64,000 nucleotides of DNA from positions 100,811,796 through 100,875,795 of the forward strand of contig NC_081412.1 of NCBI RefSeq assembly GCF_030272615.1. Direction: 5' to 3'. Of this stretch, positions 35,703-46,411 are shown piece after piece; the stretch's first letter is position 1, and the number at the start of each line of letters is the position of its first letter. The position numbers and the translations under genes were made by a program. The notes under the pieces were generated by a model that saw nothing but the letters and a program-made list of their open reading frames with translations, searched no databases and was not told where the DNA came from. The stretch is from Cryptomeria japonica. Taxonomy: Eukaryota > Streptophyta > Pinopsida > Cupressales > Cupressaceae.

Positions 35703-37388
35703 ATGCATTTGGGATAGTCTAAGGCCTTGCTACTATCCTTGTGCCTTTTGATGATCCGTGAAGCCTTCCGGGTACCTATTTCTGCAACTACAACTGAAAA
35801 AGAAGGGGGTTTGGGTGGCTATAGGGATTTGCCTTGGTCAAAACCCTATGTTGTTGATTTCCATCTCCACAAATAGTTTATTTGTATGGTAAAATATTGT
35901 GTGTAGGAGTCTTGTGTATGTACAAGATCCTAGGATGAATGCAAACAATCTAGAGAAACCTTAAAGAGTAAACCTTAAATTCTTGTAATTGATAAAGTAA
36001 ATGCTCTAAATCAATAATGAAAAATGATCTAAAGCATAAATTTAAATATTCAAATTGATGTAATAAATCTTTTGAAAATACATGAAAACAACATGAAATC
36101 ATACCCAACCCCTAAGGGAGGAGTACAAGCCAATCGTTAGTCGGTGATCTCCTATTATTCTTCAATGTCTTCAAGGCTCCTAATTCATGATGAATTATTG
36201 ATAAATACTTGATAAATACTTAATGATTTTTTTTTAATGTTTTTGAAGACTCCACATAGGCTTCTCTTTCACTACATAGAAGGCTCCTTGTGCTTGCTTC
36301 ACCAAAACTTCCTTGTTCTTGGATCTTAGATAGATTCCATCAGATGCCTTCAAATGAAGAAAGAGAGCTCTTATGTATGAAACCCTAGATATTATTTTCA
36401 TCTTTAGGCCAACCTAGGATTTGAATTTCCTGCCAATTTCTTGGGCTTAAGCATTATAATATCATAGGATTATGCTCACAAAATTTCAAGAAAAATGTCA
36501 GGGACTGTGTTGCACTTGCACACGGTCCGACCAACTTTTCACCAAATTTTCGGGGCCATTAGATATGATGATATTAGAGTGAATCTCAAAGTTACAACTT
36601 GAATCGATGTCATTGCTAACAACTCCCACTAAACTGTGATACCAAGTCACACATGGGATCGTGATAAAACCATTTCATAAATGAACATCGTCTAGGTCTA
36701 CACACCAAAAACACCAAGTTCAACTAAGATTTCCAAGCCAATAAAACACAACACCACCAAGTTGAACTAAGATCTCCAAGACAAGAAAATACAATCACCA
36801 ACAAACCATCATGAATCAATCCTGCACAGCCAAGTCATCATTGTCAAAATCTCCCATTGAAATATATAACCAAGATATCATGAAAAAGTGATATTTTAAT
36901 ACATGATACAAATCCCAAAAAATGATTACCTAGGTACTCTAATCATCCATCCTCTAATCTAAGAGAAAACATACCAATACAAAAATGACCATAGACAAGG
37001 TCAACTAACAAAGTCTACATCACTAAATCAATCTCATGGATCTAGATAGTTCACATCTGAGTCATACCATAATAATCAATAGGTTGTGCACACCTACAAA
37101 TTACATAGCTCATAGATCCACAAATTTAAACACACAAACTCATCATCATATTAGTAACCTAGAAAATGAGATATCTAAGACAATAATCCTATACACCACA
37201 TAACTCAAACATCAAATCAACCTTAGATCTAATTTGCTAAATATTTCTACATCCAAGTACCATAGTCACTTGAGGAACCAAATAAGAATCTCGTCCAGAT
37301 AAGAAACAACTTCTAAATGTAACAAACTAAACCACCACAAACCTAATTATGTTGTGTGAATGGAAAAGTGTACCTACATAATTATGAC
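35703..37388. other. Unassigned, no gene recognised
   Basis: About 1.7 kb with no long frame. A/C-rich on the plus strand after 36600, with two similar passages (CACCAAGTTCAACTAAGATT and CACCAAGTTGAACTAAGATC, near 36712 and 36757). The minus strand near 36640 has TTGGTATCACAGTTTAGTGG, which faintly resembles a PBS. No LTR partner is visible. Confidence 0.3.
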
Positions 37389-38439
37389 TGTTAGGTCCCG
37401 GAGACAACTGAGAGGGGGGGGTGAATCATTTGTCAAATAAATTCAAACCAAAAACAACTTAACCAACTTGATGCTTAATATCGGTAAACCAGTTAAGTAT
37501 GTTGGTAGACAATTTTAACAGTTAATTGCTATACTGGTAAAGATTAATGCATGAAACATAAACACAAAGTCATCCACAACACATAACACCAATATTTGTA
37601 TGTGGAAACCCTGTAAGGGGAAAAACCATAGTGGGAAACCTTACCCACAATCAAATGATACTACTGCAAATAGTAAGTGTACATAAATGGGGTCTGCACA
37701 TGCAGAAAGGCCAACAGCCTAGAGCTCACTGCTCAAACACAAAATGGGAGTCACACTGACTACAGTTGGATGGTTAAATCCAATAATAATATACTGCACA
37801 AAATAACATCTTCATATGCTGGATTCAGTACCGGTGTAATGTTGATATGCTTCCACAAAAACCTAGCTTCACCTTCGAATGATATTTTCATGTATAGCTC
37901 TGCTTAAACTCGCATATACCTTCACACAATCCTTTTTCACATTCCACATCTGATCTTACAAATAATATCTTACATTTATACCATAACCTAAGACCAATTT
38001 TAGTAGGTCAACTCTACAAGATATTACAATAAAAGCATTTTATAAACAATATAATATCTGATGCAATAACCAATTGAACATGTCAACTTAATGCATTTAC
38101 AACAATAATTAATCATCTCCATAGTGTGCCATGTTGATATGGAAAAGATAAACCTGTCGGTGTAACCCTAGAACTATTTGTCGGTAATAGCAAATTTGTA
38201 ACTGTGAATATATCAATAAACAAAACTCCAGGACAAGATGTCCAGATGATGTCTTCAACATAACCATGTGTCTTCCATGCCATTCCAAGTGTCAGTGATC
38301 ATTATATCTTGCCGATGAACCATATACCAATAACTGTTCAATAGTTACTTGTTTGTCGGTGAATGTTGTTGGATCTCCAAAGTGCTAGTGTTTTAGTAGG
38401 TGTTGACATCAATGACAAAACCATACCAAAATACCAAAA
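37389..38439 (-). repeat. LTR of TE6 (minus strand)
   Basis: Plus-strand reading TGTTAGGTCCCGGAGACAAC with GAGAGGGGGGGGTGAATC is the complement of the TE9 LTR end. About 1,051 bp. Confidence 0.88.
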
Positions 38440-38838
38440 ATCTCCCCTTTTGGCATTGATGGCAACACAAGATGGAAAAAACATCAAAGTGCCAAAATAG
38501 AAATGCAAATGCCAAGTATCAAAAACCAACAATCTCGAAAAAGATCATAACCAGAAGGTAATAATCTCTCCTAAGTAACAATATCTCCCCCCTAGGAGCA
38601 ACATGTGTTTTCCATAGCTTTTCATACCAATCTCTCCTCAAAAGAACATGTGTTTTTCCATATATATCTCTCCCCCTTTGACATCAAATGCCAAAGTTAT
38701 AATAAAACCAAGTTCATATACAAAATACCAATCAATTCAATATACCAACTACTCCCCCTAAGAAGTAGCTTCCTCACCAAAGACCAAAATAAAAGATTTC
38801 TCTGTTAATTCTGTCGGTTGATGACAATCATCAACTGT

Positions 38839-39089
38839 CTAAGTCTCTACCGGTGGTGGTATGACTCCAAGCTGATCTCTGAGATATTCAAAAGTCTCCT
38901 TAGGCAAAGGTTTTGCAAAAATATCTGCAAGTTGCTCTTTAGTATTTACATAAACCAGTTTTATCTCCTTTGCTTCAACTTTTTCCCTTAGAAAATTCAG
39001 TTTGATAGAAACATGTTTGGTTTTAGAATGTAATACCGAATTCTTAGATATATCAATTGCTGCAATGTTATCACAATAGATAGTAATAG
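38839..39089 (-). pseudogene. TE6 RNase H, C-terminal fragment
   Basis: The minus strand reads TITIYCDN, IAAIDISKNSVLHSKTKHVS, FLREKVEAKEIKLVYVNTKE and LADIF-KPLPKETFEYL up to a TAG whose complement is at 38839-38841. Open along its whole length. Close to the TE9 copy at 54280-54525. Confidence 0.85.
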
Positions 39090-39740
39090 TGTAATTGAGC
39101 TGACATGTATATTTATTTTGTAATTATCTTTGTAAGCCGACATAAGGCATGAAAGTTTGTAAGGGTATATAGGTTAGTTGATTAGATCATTTTGAAATAT
39201 GTAAGAGTGTGAATAATATGTGAGATATGTGAGAGATATAATGTATGTGAGGATATTTATGTAAGAGGTTATTCCAATAACGGTGTAGGGTTTCAAACTG
39301 GAACAAATAAAGCTTCACTGAAACTGTATTTAGGCATAGAAGATGCTATCTTTGCAATTCACTCATTTCTCTGGATTGTAGTCTAGATTTGTATGTAGTC
39401 AGTGAGGCTCCTTTTGTGATTGAGAAGTATGGTCTAGGTTGTAAGCCTTCCTACAAGTGCAGACCCCTATATGTTGTAACATCTTTTCATATGGCCAATG
39501 GATTGATATTGTGGGTCACAAATCCCACCGTGGTTTTTCCTCTTTGAGATTTTCCATGTATAATTCTTTGTGTTATGGTATTCATTTGTGTGATTGTCTT
39601 ATTGGTTTATTTACTTCTTTCAATATTAAATGTACTGGTATACCAGTTGGTGAATGCATGTTTTAATAAGGTTAAAATTGATCATTTTGGTAGAACACTG
39701 ATTCAACCCCCCCCCCTCTCAATATTATTAGATTCCAACA
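39090..39740 (+). repeat. TE7: LTR-like segment
   Basis: TGTAATTGAGCTGACATG ... AGATTCCAACA. The right half has the LTR signature of this window: GTGGGTCACAAATCCCACCG near 39510, GATTCAACCCCCCCCC near 39700 and TCTCA. Flanks (AATAG left, CTAAT right) do not match, so it may be a truncated LTR joined by recombination rather than a clean solo LTR. Confidence 0.6.
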
Positions 39741-41599
39741 CTAATGTTATGCTTTATCATGATGTGATTAATGAATGATTAGTTATGAATTCTTATAACT
39801 TTATTATGTGCATGGTGCTCTAGTAATGTATGGTTGTTTAATGCATATGTGGGTACTAACATGTTTGTATGTAGGATGCTATGACCTATGTTTTTGTATT
39901 TTTAAATGCAAATATGTAATAATCCTATGAGATATAATGCAATGATATGATCTGATGAAATGCAATGAAATGATATGATATGATATACGATGCTTATAAC
40001 CTAATATGTGTGAATGAAATATGCATTTATTTTGTGCATTAGAGTAGTCCATCATAATGACTACCAAGACTGGTGAAAGAAATGTTAGCTAGAGGAAATA
40101 ATTGTTAAGAATTGAATAATAGTAAGTGTGATGAATTAGGGTTTTGAGCTTTCAGTAGTGCACTTTTATCATCATATAGCTTTATTATGCATAAAATAGA
40201 TATCTTTGCACCAAGTTGATGATGCTATCCCTTTGCATTAGTAGACATATTATAAACAAGGAATGTTTTCATCCATTCAAAAACCTATATTTAGAGGGTT
40301 GAGGTATATGCAATAGTGAAAAGCATAATTATCCATGAGTAGAAGGTTTGCATAAGATATTTTCCAAATGAATGTGAAAACATGGACACCAAGAACATTG
40401 TTGCCCTAAAAATTCATGAAAACATCCCACAAATAGATAATGAAAGCAAGATCTTGAACCATCCTTGCTCCTCAAATCACTTGTGGATATCCTCAAGTAG
40501 CATAGGAACATGATCTAAGATAAACCAATTAAAAGATAAGACTCACTCAATCAAATGAATCAACAACCATACTAATCTTTTTGTCAATGTTGAGTGTTTG
40601 TGAGGATCATGATATTTGGCTCCAAAAATGAAGTACCTCGTATAAGACATATGTGTTTGATTTTGATTCTATCTTAGCCTATATAAGATAGATGATAGTT
40701 GATAGGGATTACTAATGTTTGATCAAGAAAATTTGATCAACTAGCTTGCAAGCCAACTTGATAGTTTGTCTATTCTTGCATGATTTATCAAGTTTAGTGT
40801 GTTATGTTTTATTGTGTCTATATTGGCTCCAATATTTGCCTTTACAAGGGATAGTTTATTATGAATGATTGATGGTGATTTTTTTTCATTTTGGAAATTT
40901 TTCTTATTTTTAAGGTTTTTGGGGTTTGATCTTTGGCTTTTTACAAGATATTTTACAATTTTTTAGGGATTTTGTCAAGATCTTTTGCAATTTAAAAAAA
41001 TTATTTTTAGGGATTATTTTCAGGACATTTTTTAGGGATTTTTTCAAGACCTTTTTCTCTATTTCTAGGGGTTTTTTAGGACATTGGTACTTGACTTGAT
41101 TTTTAGGGATTTCGCCCAGACATTTTTTTAGGGATTTTTTCAAGATTTGACTTGATAACTTGGGTAAAATGATTTCACCTAGTCAAGTACAAGACCACTT
41201 ATTAATAGAAAGGTTGTAGATTGGGATGATGGGAAAATGACATAGAACACTAACCAATCTCAATCCATGAAGGGAAGGATTTATTATGATGAAATTTTAT
41301 TACAAATACGAAAAACATTTATTATGCAGATGGTGGAGAATCGCATGGAATTATCTTAGATGATGGAGAAATGACCTACACATGGCACTTATTTGTTAGG
41401 CTTTCACCATGGTACTTACCCAAAGTGCCTATTTGCTAGGTTTTCATCATACGAAAAATTCTCTCTTTATTTTTTATTTTTTTTTTATATCACACAAGAT
41501 TCTTGTTTACCAAGTTTTCATCAAGGTGAGTATAATTCTGCTTTTTTACTTTTTTGGTATTTTTAATTTTTTTTATTATTTTTGTATTTTTGAACAAGG
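39741..41599. other. Probable 3' non-coding part of the minus-strand gypsy element
   Basis: No gene recognised. It lies just beyond the integrase C-terminus of TE8 (minus strand), where the 3' untranslated region and LTR would be. It contains ATGATATG-type short repeats (39930-39990) and a degenerate minisatellite. Confidence 0.35.
40890..41150. repeat. Degenerate TTTTTAGGGATTTTTTCAAG minisatellite
   Basis: At least six variants of TTTTTAGGGATTTT(T/G)TCAAGA spaced 30-50 bp. The Lys-rich minus-strand frame across it is a by-product of the repeat. Confidence 0.6.
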
Positions 41600-42736
41600 G
41601 TTCCTCGAGGATCAAGTGTAATAATTTTGTGTAGGTGCATGTTGTTAATTGGTTCTGGAAGTTGCTTATCTTCTAGAGTGGTAAGTTGATATACACTGAA
41701 TTCAAATGCTACAGTGTCTATGTAAGATCCTAACCAATTAGGTTCAAACATTCTTGTCTTTGTTCTATCCTATTGGTTTTTTTATTTTTCTTTAAGAACC
41801 AAGTTTCCAATGTCAAAGTGAATACCTCTTACTTTCTTGTTGTAACTATGACGAAGATGATTGTGATAGGCTTAGAGGTGAACTAATATCGTATGATGTC
41901 TCTCATCTAGTAGTTCTAGCTCATCAAGTTTTGATAATCTATATTCTTCATCATCTATTTGACTCTCAATAAAGGAAACTCAACCTTAAAGCTAGGATAG
42001 CCTCATAACCACAAGCTAGAGAATATTGGGTAGAACATGTGTGTGTATAAATACTTGTGTGCTAGGCCCATAAGTTGGCATTTAATTGTATGTGCCAATC
42101 TTGACCAATGGCATTGACAATATTCTTTAGAATTTTGATTATGTTTTTATCATATTCCTTAGCTTGATCATTTCTCTATGGGTAATAAGGGGTAGAAAAT
42201 GCTTTTGGATATGGAAATTTTCATAGAGTTTGTTGGCATCTTAGTTCTTGAATGGATGCTCTTTATTAGTAATAATTGTAAAGGGGATTCTATACTGGCA
42301 TATGATGTAATTCTAGATAAACTTTGTAATTTGTTTGTTGATGATGTGAGTCATGGGAATATCCTTTATCCACTTCATAAAATCCGTAGTGGTGATGATA
42401 ATAAATGTGTGGTTGTTTTCATAGGTGAGATGGGTTTTTCCTATGAGGTCGAGTCCCACTTAGAGAGAGGCCATGGAGATATAATAGGATTAAGCTCTTA
42501 TGTAGGTGCATGCATTAGGTCTCTATGGATCTAACATTGGAAACACTTTTTTCACAAACTTGTGTTCATCTTGGTTCATGGTGGGCCAATAATATCTAGT
42601 TCTCATGATATTTTTGACAACAGTAGGACCACAAGAATCATGCTTTCATATACCATCATGTATTACATGTAAAGTTGATTGTGCCTCTTTTGAAACAAGA
42701 CATCTACGAAGGGTACTATCTAAACTATGATGGTAT
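41600..42736 (-). pseudogene. TE8 Ty3/gypsy integrase
   Basis: The minus strand reads a gypsy integrase. STLRRCLVSKEAQ and a partial HHCC zinc part come first, then TRYYWPTMNQDEHKFVKK near 42590. The catalytic core is ITTTDFMKWIKDIP near 42400, followed by STPYYP near 42180. The C-terminal module, FEPNWLGSYIDTVAFEFSVY then EPINNMHLHKI, is at 41751-41630 and is typical of plant gypsy integrases. Many stops and frameshifts. The reading breaks at 42736, the TE9 insertion, and continues upstream (minus sense) at 57464. Integrase after RNase H is the gypsy order. Confidence 0.85.
42732..42736 (+). other. Target-site duplication of TE9 (left copy GGTAT)
   Basis: GGTAT here and at 57459-57463 exactly flank TE9. 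Confidence 0.93.
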
Positions 42737-43797
42737 TGCTGGTATTTTGGTATGGTTTTTTCATTGATGTCAACACCTACTAAAACACTAGCACTTTGGA
42801 GATCCAGCAACATTCATCAGCAAGCAACTATTGCATAGTTACTGGTATATGGTACACGGGCAGGATATAATGATCACCGGCACTTGGAATGGCATGGAAG
42901 ACACTTGGTAATATCGAAGACATCATGTGGACATCTTGTCTAAATGAATTGATCATTGGTATATTCATATTTGCATATTTTCTCTCACCGGCAAATAGGT
43001 CCAGGGTTATCCAGGGTTACACCGGCAGGTTTATCTTTTCGAGATCAGCATGGCACGCTATAGAGATGATTAATTACTATTGTAAATGCATTAAGCTGAC
43101 ATGTTCAATCAGTTATTGCATCAAATATTGTATTGTTTGTTAAATGATTTTGTTGTAATATCTTGTAGAGCCGACCTACTAAAATTGGTCTTAGGTTATG
43201 GTATAAGTGTAAGGTCTTAATTGTAAGATCGAATGTGGAATGCGAATAAGGTTTTTGTGAAGGTATATGCAAGATTAATCAGAGCTATACACACAGACAT
43301 CATTTGAAGGTGAAGCTAGGTTTTTGTGAAAGCAAATTAGCATTACACCGGTATTGAATCCAGCATATGAAGATGCTATTTTCAGCAGTACATTCTTATT
43401 GGATTTAACCATCCAATTTTAGTCAGTGTGACTCCCATTTGTGTTTGAGCAGTGAGCTCTAGGCGCTTGGCCTTTTTGCATGTGCAGACCCCATTTATGT
43501 ACACTTACTATCTGCATTAGTATCATCTGATTGTGGGTAAGGTTTCCCATCGAGGTTTTTCCCCTTATAGGGTTTCCACGTACAAATATTGGTGTTATGT
43601 GTTGTGGATGACTTTGTCTTTTATTTTCATGCATTAATCTCTACCGGTATTGCATTCATCTGTTAATCTATCCATCGGTATATCAGACTGTCTCACCGAT
43701 ACTAAGCAGTAATTTGTTTAAGTTGTTTTTTGTTTGTAATTATCAAACAACTGATTCACCCCCCCCCCCCCCTCTCAGTTGTCCTTGAGACCCAACA
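42737..43797 (+). repeat. TE9 5' LTR
   Basis: TGCTGGTATTTTGGTATGG ... TTGAGACCCAACA. Poly-C tract of about 15 C at 43759-43772, then TCTCAGTTG. Near-identical to 56401-57458. Confidence 0.93.
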
Positions 43798-43799
43798 AT

Positions 43800-43811
43800 T
43801 AGTATCAGAGC
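43800..43811 (+). promoter_or_regulatory. TE9 primer-binding site
   Basis: TAGTATCAGAGC; one change (G to A) from TGGTATCAGAGC. Weak leader motif AAGTTTAATAACTTGAG at 43830. Confidence 0.85.
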
Positions 43812-43853
43812 TAAGTCCTCTTTTGCAAAAGTTTAATAACTTGAGCATATCTA

Positions 43854-44161
43854 ATGTCTACTAACTATTTCAGGAAGGACAGTCCTAAACTTGATGGAAC
43901 CAACTATGGGATATGGAAGATCAGAATGGAGACACATCTGAATTGCATTGGAAAAGACATCTGGGATGTTACAAAGAATGGCTATACTATTGCCACTACC
44001 ACTTACCCTAATCCACCTAACTTGACTAAAGATTAGGAGAATTATTACAAAGCAAGAGAAGCACTTTTGAGTGCACTGACAAATCAGCAAATCATGGGAT
44101 TATCAGATAGATCAACTGCTAAATCTATTTGGGATCATTTGGAAACACTGAATGAAGGAGA
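43854..44161 (+). pseudogene. TE9 Gag, N-terminal part
   Basis: Starts MSTNYFRKDSPKLDGTNYG at ATG 43854, the usual copia Gag opening, with IWKIRMETHLNCIGKDIW next. An in-frame TAG is at 44034 (a Gln position by context: KD*ENYYKAREALL). It is cut at LETLNEG (44161) by TE10; the codon sense resumes at 50720. Confidence 0.88.
44157..44161 (+). other. Target-site duplication of TE10 (left copy GGAGA)
   Basis: GGAGA here and at 50715-50719 exactly flank TE10 inside the TE9 gag. Confidence 0.95.
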
Positions 44162-44901
44162 TGTTGGCATATGCACACTCCAATGAGACATTTTAGGTGA
44201 TTGAAGGTTTTGTCATTGATGGCAACCTTACAATCCTATGACACCGGCAATACATCATACCGGCACCCGCAAAGAAGACTATACACCGGTACCGACAGGG
44301 AAAGGAAGCATACCGGCACAGAGGCCGACAAGATTTTTGTTGTAATATATTTTATTTATTATTGTAAAATCTTTTGTAAGATGACTTGGGATGATGTAAA
44401 ATGAGTTATATATATAAGAGTTCATTGTAAAACATTGTAAGAAAAGAAAGAAAAAAAAGAAGAAGAAAAAGGGATGCAAGATATGGAATGTAATTAGGTA
44501 GACCTATTATGCGAAACATAGGTTAAGGTTTTATGTAAGACGTAGAGCAAAAACTGGTACTGGATCTAGCATTATAGATGCTATCTGAAGTAGTACAAGA
44601 CATTGGATTTATACAATCCATTTTGTAAGTCAGGGAGACTTCCATTTTGAGTAGTGTGCTCTAGGCACTTGGCCTTCCTGCATGTGCAGGCCCCTCTTGT
44701 AGCAGTAATATTCTCTTATTGGCCAGTAAGTGAATATTGTGGGTCACAAATCCCACCGAGGTTTTTACCACACTGGGTTTCCTTGTTAAATCATTGTGTT
44801 ATGGTGTGTCTCTTATGTAGTTGTTTTTATTTCTATTAATTACATTATTCTCTGCCTACCAGTACACTATTTTAATATGCTCTACTATGGGAATCCTAAC
44901 A
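44162..44901 (+). repeat. TE10 5' LTR (internally deleted)
   Basis: TGTTGGCATATGCACACTCC ... GGGAATCCTAACA. Relative to the 3' LTR it jumps from CTCTA (44880) to CTATGGGAATCC, losing the AAGTAAACAAAACTAATTAA segment and the poly-C tract. Confidence 0.92.
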
Positions 44902-44903
44902 AT

Positions 44904-44915
44904 TGGTATCAGAGC
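44904..44915 (+). promoter_or_regulatory. TE10 primer-binding site
   Basis: TGGTATCAGAGC two bases after the LTR; leader motif AAGTCTAACAGCTTGAGGAA at 44934. Confidence 0.92.
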
Positions 44916-44972
44916 CTAGTCCTCTATTTTTAGAAGTCTAACAGCTTGAGGAAGATCTTAACACCGGTAGAC

Positions 44973-46108
44973 ATGGAAAACCTGATGAAGCAATTGGAAG
45001 CAACTCTCTCAGATTTTGATATAGAAAAGTTGAAGAATATCAAACTTGAAGATGATCTAAAGGCAACTCAAGAAATCACTCAAGCACTTCAAGAAAACCT
45101 TACCATTGCAAGAAACAAGAGAAGAGAACTCTATGAAAAGATGCAAATTGAGGATGATGAAAAAGAAAGCCTCAATGAGCAGATATGTAAGCTAAAACAA
45201 GAAAAAATGACAACAAAGAATGAGATGCAGGATATGACTATGAGATTTTGTAAAGAACTTGAAGATAGAAAGAAGAATGAAGAAGATTTGACCAGAAGAC
45301 TAGGTGATGCAGCAAATGAGAACACTAGACTTACCTATGAAAATGATTTGTTGAAGACAGATCTAATGCATACACAAAATGACTCCAATGACCTGATGAG
45401 GTAGAAAGAGATCTTAGAAAGAGAACTGGTTGTTGCTAATCAACATAAAGAAAAATTCAAGAAAGCTCAGAAGAACTTGATAACTTGGTGAAGAATCAGA
45501 AACCCAAAGGTGACACTTGTGGAATTGGCTTTGAAGTTAGAGAAAGCTCCGATACTGCAAACACACGGGATCACAGTAAACTGTTAAGACAACCTAATTC
45601 TTACAAATTTAATGGAAAATGTTTTAGCTGTAATAAGTATGTTCATAGAGAAAATCAATGTAGATCTAGAAGTTATCAGAATGCCAATGCACCCACCGGT
45701 CAATGTTCAAAATGCAACAAAGTTGGTCATAACTCTGAAAATTGCAGAATGAATGTTAGATGTTATGTTTGTGGAAGATTTGGACACCTATCTAATCAAT
45801 GTAGAACACAAACCGACATAGGTTATGGGAAAGCTATTCAAAAGAATAATGTGACTTGTTATGTATGTAACAAAATTGGGCATATTGCTAAATTTTGTAG
45901 AAGCAAGTCCTCACCGACAAACAACAATGGTCCCAGCTTGAAAGGAAAAGAAAAGGTTGAAGAGGTTAAGCATGAATTTTCAAAATAATGGATTAGAAAG
46001 TCAGACATAAACAGTGTTGGAATTACTCCTCCACTGGTAGAACCAATCAACACTCCACTAGTAGAACAGAGTAGTACTCCATTGGTAGGAAGCTCTTCAT
46101 CAATTTGA
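44973..46108 (+). pseudogene. TE10 Gag: coiled coil plus four zinc knuckles
   Basis: ATG 44973 (MENLMKQLEATLSDFD). Coiled-coil part to about 45400, in-frame TAG at 45402 (TE5 has CAA), then a one-base loss near 45461 relative to TE5, with the frame resuming from 45485. Knuckles: CFSCNKYVHRENQC (Gly before His replaced by Val), CSKCNKVGHNSENC, CYVCGRFGHLSNQC and CYVCNKIGHIAKFC. A TAA at about 45986 precedes a tail of PLVE/PLVG repeats ending TGA 46106. Confidence 0.88.
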
Positions 46109-46411
46109 AGAATGTTTCCTTGAGGGTTTGGCAATCAAATGAGACATATGCTATTATTCCCTGGTTGATGGTAAAAAGTAAAAATTTCTTCTATACAGGC
46201 AAAATGAAGTTAAGTGATTACTTAACCGGTGAGCATTAATTATGGTAGTTGGCAAAATTGGCATTATAAATTAGAGGTTTTTGGCTCCATTTCACCTCAC
46301 TGTGAATTCAAAGACTCGAAGAGCGTGAAATCTCTAGAGCAAAGGCATTTTGAGCGAAGAAGCAAAGGATTTCAGCATTCATCTTTCCAAAGGCAGATAA
46401 AGGTATTTATC
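46109..46411 (+). other. Spacer between Gag and ORFX in TE10
   Basis: Alignable with the TE5 spacer; holds GAAGAGCGTGAAATC and AAGGCATTT(T/C)GAGCGAAG stretches shared by both. No frame of its own. Confidence 0.45.

Larger units (their letters stand above)
37389..39089 (-). mobile_element. TE6: minus-strand 3' fragment of the TE9 family
   Basis: Reading the minus strand: the end of RNase H (39089 to 38839), 3' untranslated region with polypurine modules, terminal polypurine tract near 38440-38453, and a complete LTR (38439 to 37389). All are alignable with 54290-54771 and 56306-57458 of TE9. It lacks the TE11 insertion, so it shows the empty site. The element is cut off inside RNase H at about 39089. 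Confidence 0.85.

Noticed and set aside
36630-36670. Possible minus-strand PBS (TGGTATCACAG)
   Set aside because: It differs from TGGTATCAGAGC in the 3' half, and no LTR end or polypurine partner could be found next to it.
40910-41143. Lys-rich minus-strand frame with KKSLKK repeats
   Set aside because: It follows from the TTTTTAGGGATTTT minisatellite and has no independent support.
44279-44479. Phe-rich minus-strand frame MHPFFFFFFFFLF (also at 49989-50216), looking like a membrane peptide
   Set aside because: It is the antisense of an A/G-rich run in the TE10 LTR, present in both LTRs, with no supporting start context.
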